A stretch of DNA of 64,000 nt from Panax quinquefolius (Eukaryota > Streptophyta > Magnoliopsida > Apiales > Araliaceae), in assembly GCA_020205615.1 (NCBI GenBank), contig CM035152.1:155667669-155731668 (forward strand), given 5' to 3'. The translations under genes and the position numbers were made by a program. The notes beneath the pieces were generated by a model. That model worked only from the letters and a program-made list of their open reading frames with translations, searched no databases and was not told the DNA's origin. This document shows, one piece after another, positions 35,380 through 47,447 of this stretch. Positions within the stretch are counted from its first letter, which is position 1; every line of letters begins with the position of its first letter.

Positions 35380-35921
35380 TGGAGATCCAGCTACGTATGA
35401 AAACCTCACAAGACCGACAAAAGAGTTATGCTGATTTTCATCGAAAGGACGTGGAATTCGATATTGGAGATCATGTGTTGTTACGTGTTGCTCCATGGAA
35501 AGGAGTTACAAGATATGGAAAGAGAAGAAAGTTCAATCCTCGATTCATTGACCCATTTTTAATCCTTGATCGAGTGGGGACTTTAGCCTATAGACTTGCT
35601 TTACCGCCAAGTATGTCTCGTGTTCATAATGTTTTTCATATATCCATGTTACGTAAATATGTGAAAAACCCGAACCACATTATTGAGTTAGAACCGGACG
35701 AAATAGCGAAAGATTTAACATATGAAGAGGTTCTTGTTCAAATCTTGGATAAGAAGGAACATATTCTACGCTCCAAGGTTATACCTCAAGTTAAAGTTTT
35801 ATGGAGGAACCACGATGTTGAGGAAATGACACGGAAGTTAGAATACGAAATGAAATCAAGGTATCCTTACCTCTTCGACATACCAGTGCGTACCACTAAT
35901 TTCGAGGGCAAAATTTCATAA
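35380..35921 (+). pseudogene. Integrase C-terminus and chromodomain of 5'-truncated element E
   Basis: Open plus-strand frame of 180 residues ending TAA, collinear with 23139-23684: KSYADFHRKDVEFDIGDHVL, FIDPFLILDRVG (GPF motif altered to DPF), SRVHNVFHISMLRKY, EEVLVQILDKKEHILR, KVLWRNHDVEEM and MKSRYPYLFDIP. Homology begins abruptly at about 35383, so everything upstream in the element is missing. The chromodomain Trp region reads TRKLE instead of TWELE. A polypurine stretch (AAGAATGGGAGAT) and an LTR follow. Confidence 0.88.
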
Positions 35922-35933
35922 GAATGGGAGATT

Positions 35934-36835
35934 GTAAGACCTCAACTTTTATGAATAAAAATGTATTTTCTATAAATATCATTTTTGAATATTATGGAAT
36001 AAATTTGATATAATGTTATAGTTGTGGGTAATATTTATAAATTTTGCAAAGTACGCAAGTTATTATATAATATTCGATTGGTCGGGGAATATTCATTTTA
36101 AACAGGGAATATTCGTAAGACGACACAATCATTGGTGGACCCCACAACGAAATTATTGTCGGATTGAGAAAACGATAAAAATATTTTTATGAAAATAACG
36201 GCGGAAGTTTTATCGTTAACTGTTGAAACACCCGGTGTTAAAAGTACAAGAATACGCGTGATTGCATAGTAGCACACAGTATTGATTATTGATGCTTACG
36301 TGAGAAGTCATTCAGTTTTATTCAATTATTGTCGATATTTTATATATTATTAAATCAATAATTGAGATGACAGTTATTAATATTATTATTTGCATTATTA
36401 ACGATGTCTAGAAGTTCTGCCAAGGAGAGGTTAGGTCACCTAATTGTGCGCCAATAGGAAAAAATCCTTATTGGAAAGCCCCCTCTTTCCTGGAAACGAC
36501 CTGGTCGATTAATAGTGTGAATAATAATAATGATGATGAAGTTTTGTTTTATTAGTATTATTAATGTAATAAAACAGAAAAGTTTTTATATAAAATAGAA
36601 TACTTTTATAAAGTTATTCGTTTTATTAAAGCTAATAGTAAAATCTTTTTATATAAAAAATGAATACTTTTATAAAGTTATCATTTTTTTATTAGACAAT
36701 AATTAGAATATATTATATTTTATTATGCATAGTGTTTTTGCGTAGTGTTTGCAGATAGTAAAATCTTTTTATATAAAATAGAATACTTTTATAAAGTTAT
36801 TCGATTTATTAAATTATAAATATAATATATTATAT
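35934..36835 (+). repeat. 3' LTR of element E, first 902 bp
   Basis: Begins TGTAAGACCTCAAC after the polypurine tract. It contains the conserved block at 36415-36507 and AT-rich U3 like the C LTR. It is interrupted at 36836 by another LTR start. Confidence 0.8.
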
Positions 36836-38112
36836 GTAAGACCCGAACTTTTATAAATAAAGATGATTTTTTTAATATATTATTTTGAATATTATGGAAT
36901 AAATTTGATATAATGTTATAGTTGTGGGTAATATTTATAAAGTAAGCAAGTTGTTATAAAATATTCGTTTGGTGGGGAATATTCTTTTTGTCGGGGAATA
37001 TTAAATACGACCAACTCAATCATTCAGTGGACCCCATTAACGGAAGTATTATCGTAGTTAGAAAAGCGACAAAATTATTTTTATAAAAAATAACTGGCAG
37101 AGGTGTTCTCGTTAAACTGTTGAACTACTACCATTAGTAAAAGTACGATGTCTCGCGTAGTTGTATAAGTAGCACACGATATTGATTATTGATGCTTACG
37201 TGAGAAGTCACTCACCTATGCTCAATTATTGCTTACGAAGAATTCACGATCATATCTCTTATATTATTGATTCAATTATTGTCACATTATCATCCAGTAT
37301 AATATGTTATAGTATTAAATTATTAATTGAGGCGACAAGTTATAAATGATTAATAATTGTTGAAAGATTAAATATGTGTTGATTAAAAATAAAATGATTT
37401 GTGATAATATTTATTCAATCCTTGATGTATATAAAAAGTTACATTATGAGGCGTTTGTGGTAAGTTTGATTATTTTATAGGGGGCCCATATGTCATCATC
37501 TAAGAGTCCTTCAAATCGATAGTAATTACCTTTGTGAATAGTAATTACCTTTATGAATAGTAATTACCTTTGTGAATAGTAATTACCTTCGTCAAATATA
37601 GTATTTACCTTAAATCGATAGTAATTACCTTTGTGAATAGTAATTACCTTCGTCGATAGTATTTACCTTCATGATAGTAATTACCTTTGTGAATAGTAAT
37701 TACCTTTGTGAATAGTAATTACATTAAATCGATAGTATTTACCTTCGTCGATAGTAATTACCTTTGTGAAATAGTAATTACATTCGTCGATAGTATTTAC
37801 CTTCGTCGATAGTAATTACCTTTGTGAATAGTAATTACCTTTGTGAATAGTAATTACCTTCGTCGATAGTATTTACCTTCGTCGATAGTAATTACCTTCT
37901 TGATAGTAATTACCTTCATCAATAGTAATTACCTTCGTCGATAGTAATTACCCCTTCGCAAATAGTAGTTGTCCCTTCAATATTACCAAGAGTTAAGCGC
38001 CTCTTCTGATTGTTCAAGGGTTAATTACCCTTCGCAAATAGTAGTTGTCTCTTGATATTACAAGAGTCATTTTGACCTTTAAAAAGTGGCATACCCATGA
38101 CTGTAATCACGG
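36836..38112 (+). repeat. B-type LTR, 5' part, nested in LTR E
   Basis: TGTAAGACCCGAAC starts it, and the U3 matches LTR B in reverse (GGGGGCCCATATGTCATCATC). It lacks the TATA segment seen at about 60170-60195. It breaks off near CACGGAATATG and meets inverted LTR sequence. Confidence 0.75.
37500..37970 (+). repeat. Large minisatellite of about 19-bp GTGAATAGTAATTACCTTT units
   Basis: About two dozen imperfect units, with TTGTG and TTCGTC variants. A smaller array of the same unit is at about 59815-60010. It lies in LTR U3. It is not a CRISPR array because there are no unique spacers. Confidence 0.9.
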
Positions 38113-40473
38113 AATATGTGGTATACATCACCCATCTTGGGTAGTCGGATACGTAGTACGAAATTTAAATACAACTTACTAATATAAGCGTAGTATGCAA
38201 TACGACATAAAGCGTGAGTTTGAATACAAATATTATCTACTAGATATTATACAAACTCGAAAAGGAGTCCTCATTACAATTATTATCACACTTTATTTCA
38301 CGCGAGAATAGTGAGGACTACTAATCTTATCCTCGGACCATTACTCCGTTCCCCGAGCTTCGTCCCGCTATGTTCTCATTTCACGAAGAGAACGGTGAAA
38401 GAAAGGGTGAGCTCAACTAGCCCGATAAGAAATATTATGACTAAGATAATGCGAGAATAAATTATCATTAGCCTTAATGATGTTAAGCGATAAAATATAA
38501 TAAACATCAAGTTTAAGCTGCGGTGAACAAGCGATCCATTAAAAAGTCGAGTAGAAAATAAAATCTACTATCTTTTATGATTTAAAAGGTTTTCATCTTT
38601 ATTATAAATTTGAGACTCGACTTTAATAAATATTCCACATCATCGAATCACCCTACACTTTCTGACGAGGATATTCTTTAGTATCACGACCACAATTATA
38701 AATGCACTACGGGCGAGAATAGTTGTGTATTCATTAATGGTCGTGATCATGCCAACAAGCATCCATCGATGCACTTCTGACCAATGAGGATTTTTACCAC
38801 ATCATTTGTAACATTACGGTCGTGATTATCTTAGAATAGTCTCTGGTCGTAATCATACATACCAAGTCCATCTATGCCTTACTGAGGCCACGAGATGACT
38901 TTAAAAAAATATAAACATGAGGATGATGATAATGATATAAGAATTCAATAAAACAAGTTCAAGAATTATTTTATCCGAGGAATTATTAACGTCAAATTGT
39001 CGACATAATCTTGTTTTGTAGAGTAAAATTCAAGAATGATCGGAAGAATATTTCCATGAAAAGATCTTTGGATGAAGCATGAAATATCGAGGATATTCTA
39101 CTAATTTCATGGAGTATAGAAGTCAAAGTTTTAACCATTTGGGTATAATAAAGAATGGAATAACAAAAGAAATCACCGTGCATGCGGTACTGCCGCATAG
39201 GCGAGTTATTCAGCAGAATAATAATAGCGGAACGGTCGGGTGAAATCACACACGCAAGCGAGGATGTTCAATGAGAATAATAAAGATGGAACGAGATCCG
39301 TGTGTAAAACACGAGATAGGATATTCAGCAACAGAATGATAAAAAGCGGAACCCGGTCAGGTGTAAAACAGAATAATGACGGATGTTCAGCGAATAATGA
39401 GCGAGGATAATAATAAAGCGGAACGGAACCAGTAGGTGTAAAACACCATGAGCAGGATGTTCAGCGAGAATAATAGAAGAATGTCACCAAGTATAGGGTA
39501 AACCAGCAGTATCTGAGTTATTCCAATGAGAATAATAATAAGCAATGGAATAACAACGAGTTCTCTTCATGAATAAGAAAGAATAACACCCTTACGAGTA
39601 CAACAAATAATATTCCTACCTTAGAAGAAGCTGAATATTGGAGAAGTGAAGTAGAGAATACTTTTCTTCTTTCTCTCTATAGTTTCTCTCTCAGAGTTTT
39701 GGTGAATTCGTAAGAAAATAATGAAGGAATGAGTTTTATTTATAGGAAAATAGAATGCATAGTAATTAATCCATGAGCGGTCCAGATTGATTTACTTTAA
39801 TCGGCGGTCCATATTTAAAGCAAAATCTTTTAAATAAAATATAATATATTACATTTATATAAAAACATTTACTATATGCAAATTTATATATGCAAATATT
39901 ACAAAAACTTTATATGTATTTATCGTAATAAAATATAATATATTTTATTTATAGAATAACTTTAATAAAGTATTACATTTTATATAAAAAGATATTTACA
40001 TTTTATTACGTTAATAATCTGAATAAAACAAAAGCGTCATTATCGATATAATAATTACATTATTAATAAATGATAATGGAATCAAATGAGTGACTTCTCA
40101 CATAAGCATCGATAATCAATACTGGTGTCTTCTTATGCGACCACGCGTATTCTTTGTACTTTTACTCTAGAGTAGTTCAACGGTATCAACGGTAAAACTT
40201 CATAGTTATTTTGATAAAATATTTTTGTCGTTTTTCTCAATCCAATGATAATAATTACATTGTGGGGTCCACCGATGATTGAGTAGTTATGCGAATATTC
40301 CTGCTAAAGCAAGAATATTCCCAGGCCAATCGAATAATATAACCACTTGCATACTTTGTAAAATTTATAAATATTACCCACAACTATAACATTATATCAA
40401 ATTTATTCCATAATATTCAAAAATAATATTTATAGAAAATTCATCTTTATTTATAAAAATTTGGGGTCTTACT
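38113..40473 (-). repeat. 3' LTR of element C
   Basis: Starts at GGTATACATCACCCATC and ends GGGGTCTTACTG. TATA (minus TATAAATA) is at 39737-39744. U5 resembles B, but U3 (39780-40470) differs from B. A decayed 60-bp array lies at about 39220-39470. Confidence 0.82.
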
Positions 40474-40489
40474 GACCTCCCCTTCTTAT

Positions 40490-42120
40490 GAAATTTAAGC
40501 CCTCGAAATTAGAATGCGATACTGGTATGTCGAAGAGGTAAGGATACCTTGATTTCATTTGATTCTAACTCCCAGTCATTTCCTCGACATCGTGGTTCCT
40601 CCATGAAAACTTTGACTTGAGGTATAACCTTGGGCGTAGAATATGTTCCTTCTTATCAAAATTTGAGCAGGAACCTCTTCATACGTCAAATCTTCCGCTA
40701 TTTCATCCGGTTCTAACTTTCGATAATATGGTTGGGTCTTTCACATATTTACGTAACATGGATATGTGAAAAGCGTTATGAACACGAGACGTATTTGGCG
40801 GTAAAAGCAAGTCTATATGCCCACAGTTCCTACTCGATCGAGGATTAAAAATGGGCCGATGAATCGAGGATTAAGTTTTCCTCTCTTTCCAAATCTTGTA
40901 ACTCCTTTCCATGGAGTAACTCTTACAACACATGATCTCTATATCGAATTTCCGTCCTTTCGATGAAGATCGGCATAACTCTTTTATCGATTTTGTGAGG
41001 TTTTTATCGTCGTTGTCGGATCGTTTGAATCTTTTAAAGTAGTCATGCGTACCAACTCCGGTCCCAACAACGTTGCTTCACCCACCTCATCCAGTATCTT
41101 GGAGAAGCGACACTTTCTTCCATCTGGCGCTTGAATGGAGCCATGCGATACTTGCTTGATAGCTGTTGTTGTAGGAAAACTCCACCGATGGTAAGAACTT
41201 GTCCCGACTCCTTGAAATCAAGGACCACGAGTCTTAATAGATCTTGAGAGTTTGAATAGTCCTCTCCATTTGTCCGGTTAAATACGAGGATGATATCTGA
41301 GAACTAAATCGTAAATCTGTGCCCATAGCTTTTTGCAAACTAACCCAAAATCGTGAAGTGAATCTTGGGTCTCGATCGAAACTATGGATCTTGGCGCATA
41401 CCATGCGATCTTACAATCTCGTTTATGTACATCTGAGCAAGGCGTTCAAGTGTATAAGTTTCTCGTGTCGGTAAGAAATGAAGCGGACTTGGTCAATCTA
41501 TCAACAATGACCCAAATCGCATCGATGCCTTGAGAAACCTTAGGAAGGCCCGTGCTTGAAATCCATGGTAATGTGCTCCCACTTCCATTACGGAATTTCA
41601 AGTGGTTCTGATGGACCTTTTGGTACTTGATGATCGCTTTAACTTCGTTGACAAGTTAGACACCTTGAGATAAGCGGTGATATCTCTCTCTTCGTATTGC
41701 TCCACCAAAATGTATAGCGAATATCATGATACATTTTGGTACTCCCGAGATGGATTGCAAATGGTGTGTTGTGCGCCTCCATCATGATATTATACTTTAA
41801 ATCGAGGGTCGTTAGGAACACAAAGTGGAGTTGACTCGAAGTATTCCTTCTTCATCGATTCTTGCTCCGGCGTAGCACCTTCTTGCACTTTCTTCCTCAT
41901 ACGCGCATCGACTCGAGTGCGTAGCTTGGCGACTTTAACTTTATCGATTAAAGTCGGTTCTACTTTCGTATATTCGCTATCATATCGCATCGTCCTGGAG
42001 TCTTTAACTCTATCTCCATCCTTTGCAAGTCACACAAAATGGGCCTTTGCGTTGACAATAACGCTTTTCGTACTTGCGTATGATCTTCTACTTTCGATCG
42101 ATCTACCACGTTCGCTTTTC
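40490..42120 (-). pseudogene. Integrase of element C (broken)
   Basis: Minus sense: DLKYNIMMEAHNTPFAIHLG and MYHDIRYTFWWSNTKREIS then CLTCQ (41639-41821, the H-H-C-C zinc region), a core piece near 41460-41600 ([12 protein letters not shown] by homology), and distal core and chromodomain remnants to about 40490. Many single-base indels are present relative to B. Confidence 0.8.
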
Positions 42121-43290
42121 GGGATGGTATTGGATGGTATGATCATAATCTTTCACGAGTTCAAAACCCAGCGTCGTTTCGCGTATTGAGAGTGAAGAAA
42201 TATTTGAGGCTTTTATGATCGTAAAGATCTCCACTTTCTCCCCATCTGAGTAATGCCTCCAAATTTTAAGTCTGAAGACAACCTTTGCTTGACTCTAGAT
42301 CGTGAGTAGGATAATTCCTCTCATATTCTTTGAGTTGTTGAGGCGTAAGCTTAACTTTTCCATTTTGAGTGAGAACACAGAACCCTTTATTTGAGCATCA
42401 GCTTGTAGATGACAAATCCTCAAGGCGGATGGTATTGTCGAGCAGTCTTTGAAATAAGTCTCTCTTGAGTTCTTGAAAACTCTTCTCACATTGAAGAACT
42501 TTGTATCTTTTCGAGTAAATTTGAGTTAATGGAGTAGCGATTAGAAAATCCTTCCATGACTTGATACGTACTTGGTCATTTGGAAGGTTGTTTCGACTTT
42601 GAATAGCCTCGATCTTTCTTTGGGTCAGCGGATATTCCATGACTTGATTCGAATGCTACTTCTTGACGAACTTCGCATTTCTTGACTTGGCATAAAGCTT
42701 ATATTCACGAAGCTTTTGGAGTGTGTCGACCTCAAGTGTTGCTCATGATCTTCACGGCTTTTGGAATAAATAAGGATGTCATCGATAAAGGCGACCACAA
42801 AGTGATCTAAATATTCCTTGAATACTCGGTTCATCATATCCATGAAGGCGGCGGGAGCATTAGTCGATCAAAGGACATGACTAGGAATTCATAATGCCGT
42901 CTCAGGAGTTACGAAAAGCCGTCTTTGGAATGTCGTCGGTTCTAATCTTCAATTGGTGATATCAGGAGCGAAGATCGATCTTTGAAAAGAATTTGGCTCC
43001 TTACGGTGGTCAAACAGGTCATCAATACGTGGCGATGGATACCTATTTTTGATGGTGACATGATTGACTCCAGATAATCAATACAAAAGTCGCATCTCCC
43101 ATCTTTCTTCTTCACGAATAGAGCAGGAGCACCCCGAGGAGAAGTACTAGGATGAATAAAGCCGATGTCTAACAATTCCTGCGGTTGGGTCTTTAACTCA
43201 CGAAGTTGATAGGAGCCATTCGATATGGGGCTTTGGAAATGGGTTTTGTCTGGGTTCAAAGTCGATATAAAATTCAATTTCACGCTCTGG
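42121..43290 (-). pseudogene. RT/RNase H of element C (broken)
   Basis: The frame 42625-42843 contains [20 protein letters not shown], with the RT catalytic FIDD intact, then REDHEQHL. The frame 42942-43283 gives the RT N-terminal palm with ELLDIGFIHPSTSPRGAPAL and FVKKKDGRCDFCIDY. The RNase H part is fragmentary. Confidence 0.85.
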
Positions 43291-44213
43291 GGGTAGGCGG
43301 GAAGTTCTTGAGAATCGTCGGAAATTTATTAACAATAGAAATATCGTTCAAAAGCGGCGTATTTTTGTTTAAATCGTGACATGAGCTAAGAAAGCTTGAC
43401 ATCCGTTTTTAATAAGCGAATAGCTTTATGGCTTGAGATAGTAGTGATTGATTTTAATGGTTTGGTCGTTTGAATTAGCATAATAGGTTGATTAGGAATA
43501 TGAAAGCTAATGACCTTACGAAAATAATCAATTTTTGCATGATAAGTAGTTAACTTGATCGATCCCTAGAATCACGTCAAAATCAAGTATTTTTAATGAA
43601 ATAAGATCGACGGGTAATGTGAGGTGCCGATTTGAACCAAACAAGACTTATAAGCGAGTGGATGTAATGAAGGTTTCTCCGACGGAGTTTCCACAGATAA
43701 GTCGAAGTCTAATTTCTCTAGGAGTCAAATTTAATCGATGGCGCAAGTAGGAGAAATAAAGAATGGGTAGAAGCAGGTATCAAATAAAGTATAGACTTCA
43801 TTAGAGTTTATGATAAGCTTACGTGATGACCTCATTCGGGTTCCTTGCTCTCTGGGAGGTCACTGACAAGCGCTCTCCCTTGCACTTCTAGGTTTGACTT
43901 TTACGGGAATGACCTTTGGTGCCTCCATCCTAGTTGAATTTGTCTTGATGGCGACAAAATCGAGCTAAGTGACCTTCTCTTCCATAATTATAACATGCTT
44001 TGGGATGGCGTGGCGCGATTTTGGTGATGTGTCCCTCTCCTCGCATTTGAAGCATATGATAGGTGGTCTTTCTCCTTCCTTAACAACGAGTCTTTGGTCT
44101 TGGCGTCTTTCCATCATTGTTGAATCTCCGTTTCTTGAAATGTCCATTCTTATTGTTTTGTACTGATTACCATAGAAGTGGTTACCATTCTCGGCTTTGA
44201 TTGATTCCCTCAC
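43291..44213 (-). pseudogene. Protease and CCHC region of element C (broken)
   Basis: Collinear with the B protease (ILGIDWL neighbourhood about 43540-43570, GKLIIN neighbourhood about 43800). The frame 43965-44213 includes RPPIICFKCEERDTSP and HAIPKHVIIM, the zinc-knuckle region in a shifted frame. Confidence 0.75.
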
Positions 44214-44449
44214 GCTTGTTGTCCAAGCTTGATGACTACTCCATTTGGTATTATAATTTTTTCGGTTTGCTCTCTTTTTAGTTGCGTTGACTCGTTATCG
44301 CGCTCCTTAAGCGAGCCTATTTTACAACATCGAATACAAACACGGTTTATGAGAAATAAGATGTTGGCGTATCTCGACTTGAACCTCTTAAAACATTAGC
44401 GCCATTCTTTCTTCATTATCCACCAGTGGGGCCTATGAATCGTGATAAC

Positions 44450-45031
44450 TCATAAATTTTGCCTCGTATTGCGACACGGTCGTATTATTTTGTTCAACTT
44501 GATAAACTCCACCTCGCCCGTGTGGCGAATACTTTCGGGAAAGTATTTGTCGTTGAAACGACTCTGGAACTTCTCCAAAGATATCTTGATCTGGCGGGTT
44601 GAGTCGTTTCTACCGATTCCACCCGATGTCTCGCCTCTCCGCGCTTGACATAAAAGTGGCAAAGGAACCTTTGCTCCTCGGAGCATCCCGAGACATCAAA
44701 TATCTTGGTGTCTGCTTTATCCATGCTTCCTTGAAGTGGTTTTGGCTCTCCCTTAAACTCGGTGGTCCCGGCTCCTTGAATTGTTTAGCGGTTGGCCTTG
44801 AGAGTTTTCAGTGTTTCCACCTACGTTTTTGGGCGAGAGAGTCGCTCTGCTTTCTTTATTGCATAAATTGCATAAAGCCTCACGAACATTTGATCATTCA
44901 TCATTTGGTCGGTGTTGTTGTTTTGCGTGAGGATTATCGCCTTCACGATGCACATTATCACGATTATTGATATGTGGCGAATCAGCGATCGCTTTGTGCT
45001 CCATTCTTATTCTCAACATTCTCGGATGTCA
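44450..45031 (-). pseudogene. Gag of element C (broken)
   Basis: 44450-44724 reads ADTKIFDVSGCSEEQ and FNDKYFPESIRHTGEVEFIK, the Ty3/gypsy gag pattern. The upstream start region near 45031 matches the B gag start. Confidence 0.8.
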
Positions 45032-45217
45032 TTTTTGAGATCTTGCCACAAAACAAAAGGTTAATTGACGTATAACAAATTATCCTATATTACGTGAGAC
45101 CGATAAAATAGCACATAAACTTAGGTAGGTCATACTAGCGAAGGTATTCCCGTCTCTCCCCTCTAGTACTATTCTCACATCTTAGCGGGGATCGTATCCA
45201 CTAGCTACGATACCTGT

Positions 45218-47447
45218 TGTGGCGCCCCAAAATTAGGTATACATCACCCATCTTGGGTAGTCGGATCGTGGTACAAAATTTAAATCTGACTTCTTAATAT
45301 AAGCGTAGGTATGCAATCGACGTAAAGCGTGAGTTTGAATACAAATATTATCTACTAGATATTATACAAACTCAAAAGGAGTCCTCATTACAATTATTAT
45401 CACCTTTATTTCACGAATAGTGAGGACTACTAATCTTATCCTACGGACCATTACTCGTTCCCAGGCTCGTCCCGCTATATTCTCATTTCACGAAGAGAAC
45501 GGTGAAAGAAAGGGTGAAGCTCAACTAGCCCGATGAAATATTATGACTAAGATAATGCGAGAATAAATTATCATTAGCCTTGATGATGTTAAGCGATAAA
45601 ATATAATAAACATCAAGTTTAAGCTGCGGTGAACAAGCGATCCATTAAAAAAGTCAAGTAGAAAATAAAATCTACTATCTTTTATGATTTAAAAGGTTTT
45701 CATCAACTTTTATAATTTGAGACTCGACTTTAATAAATAATCCACATCATCGAATCACACCCACCTTTTCTGACGAGGATATTCTTTAGTATCGCGACCA
45801 CAATTATTCATACCGCTACGGGCGAGAATAGTTGTGTATTCATTAATGGTCATGATCGTACCAACATTTACATCCATCGATGCACTTCGGGCTTTGAGGA
45901 TTTTTACCACATCATTTGTAACATTACGGTCGTGATGATTACATAGAATAATCCACAGTCGTAATCATACCAAGTCCATCATGCTTCTGAGCCACGGATG
46001 ACTTTAAAAAAAATATAAACATGAGGATGATGATAATGATATAAGAATTGATAAAACAAGTTCAAAATTATTTTATCCGAGGAATTATTAACGTCAAATT
46101 GTCGACATGATCTTTGTTTTGTAGAGTAAAATTCAAGAATGATCGGAAGAATATTTCCATGAAAAGATCTTTGGATGAAAGCCTTGAAATATCGAGGATA
46201 TTCTACTAATTTCATGGAGTATAGAAGTCAAAGTTTTAACTTATTTGGGTATAATAAAGAATGGAATAACAAAAGAAATCACCGTGCATGCGGTACGGCA
46301 TGAGGCGAGTTATTCAGCGAGAATAATAATAACGGAACGGTGGGTGAAATTAAACGCAAGCGGGATGTTCAACGAGAATAATAAAGATGGAACGGATCGG
46401 GTGTAAAACACACGAGATAGGATATTCAGCGAGAATGATAAAAAAGCGGAACGGGTCGGTGTAAAAACACACAGACGAGGATGTTCAAGCAGAATAATAA
46501 AAAAAGCGGAACCGGTCGGTGTAAAAACACAGACACGGATGTTTGAATAAGGATGTTAGAATGTCAGAATAATAGAAGAATGTCACCAGAGTATAGGGTA
46601 AAGCATTATCTGAGTTATTCAATGAGAAGAATAATAAAGCAATGGAATAACAATGAGTTCTCTTCATGAATAAGAAAGAATAACACCCACTTACGAGTAC
46701 AACAAATAATATTCCTACCTTAGAAGAATGAATATTGAAGAAGTGAAGTAGCGAGAATACTTTTCTTCTTTCTCTTTATATTTTTCATTCTCTCTAGAGT
46801 TTTAGTGAATTAAAGTAAGAAAATAATGAAGGAATGAGCTTTATTTATAGGAAAATAGAATGCGTAGTAATTAATCCATGAGCGGTCCAGTTGATTTACT
46901 TTAATCGACGGTCCGTATTTAAAAGCAAAATCTTTTAAATAAAATATAATATATTCTATTTATATAAAAACATTTTACTATGCAAACAATATTATATGTA
47001 AACCTTAAACTGAAAACTATATAAAAGATGTTTACATTTTATTACGTTAATAATCTGAATAAAACAAAAGCGTCATTTATCATTATAATAAGTATTACAT
47101 TTTTGGAATAATAAAAGACTTCTCATCATCGATAATAATCAATTAATAATGTATCTGAATAAAACAAACACGTATTCTTTATACTTTTACTAATTGAAAG
47201 TAGTTTCAGCGGTATCAATTAAAACTTCATGCGATTATTTCAATAAAATATTTTTTTGTCGTTTTCTCGATCAAATGATGAATTACATTATTTATAAAGT
47301 CCCGATGATTGGTAATAGTTATTGAATATTCCTGCTGGCAGAATATTCCCCGACCAATCGAATAATATAAATTTATAAATAATACCTGACTATAACATTA
47401 TATCAAATTTATTCCATAATATTCAAACGATCTTTATTTATAAAAGT
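45218..47447 (-). repeat. 5' LTR of element C, truncated by A2
   Basis: TGTGGCGCCCC at 45218; aligns with 38113-40473. TATA lies near 46850. It ends ATAAAAGTT at 47447 where the A2 LTR begins. The adjacent primer site (minus GGTATCGTAGCT) ends at 45217. Confidence 0.82.

Larger units (their letters stand above)
38113..47447 (-). mobile_element. Tekay-like retrotransposon C (minus)
   Basis: 3' LTR 38113-40473 (its first about 18 bases, TGTGGCGCCCC..., are mostly missing). Internal 40474-45217 holds INT, RT/RH, PR, CCHC and gag remnants. 5' LTR is 45218-47447, cut off about 11 bases before its expected end by element A2. Gene order and sequence match B. All frames are broken. Confidence 0.85.

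Noticed and set aside
35380..35921. Intact 180-residue frame as a domesticated host gene
   Set aside because: It lacks any upstream integrase or promoter, is directly followed by a polypurine tract and LTR, and matches the element copies; it is a 5'-truncated retrotransposon.
37500..37970. Regular short repeats resembling a CRISPR array
   Set aside because: Units are contiguous with no unique spacers, in plant LTR sequence, with no cas genes.
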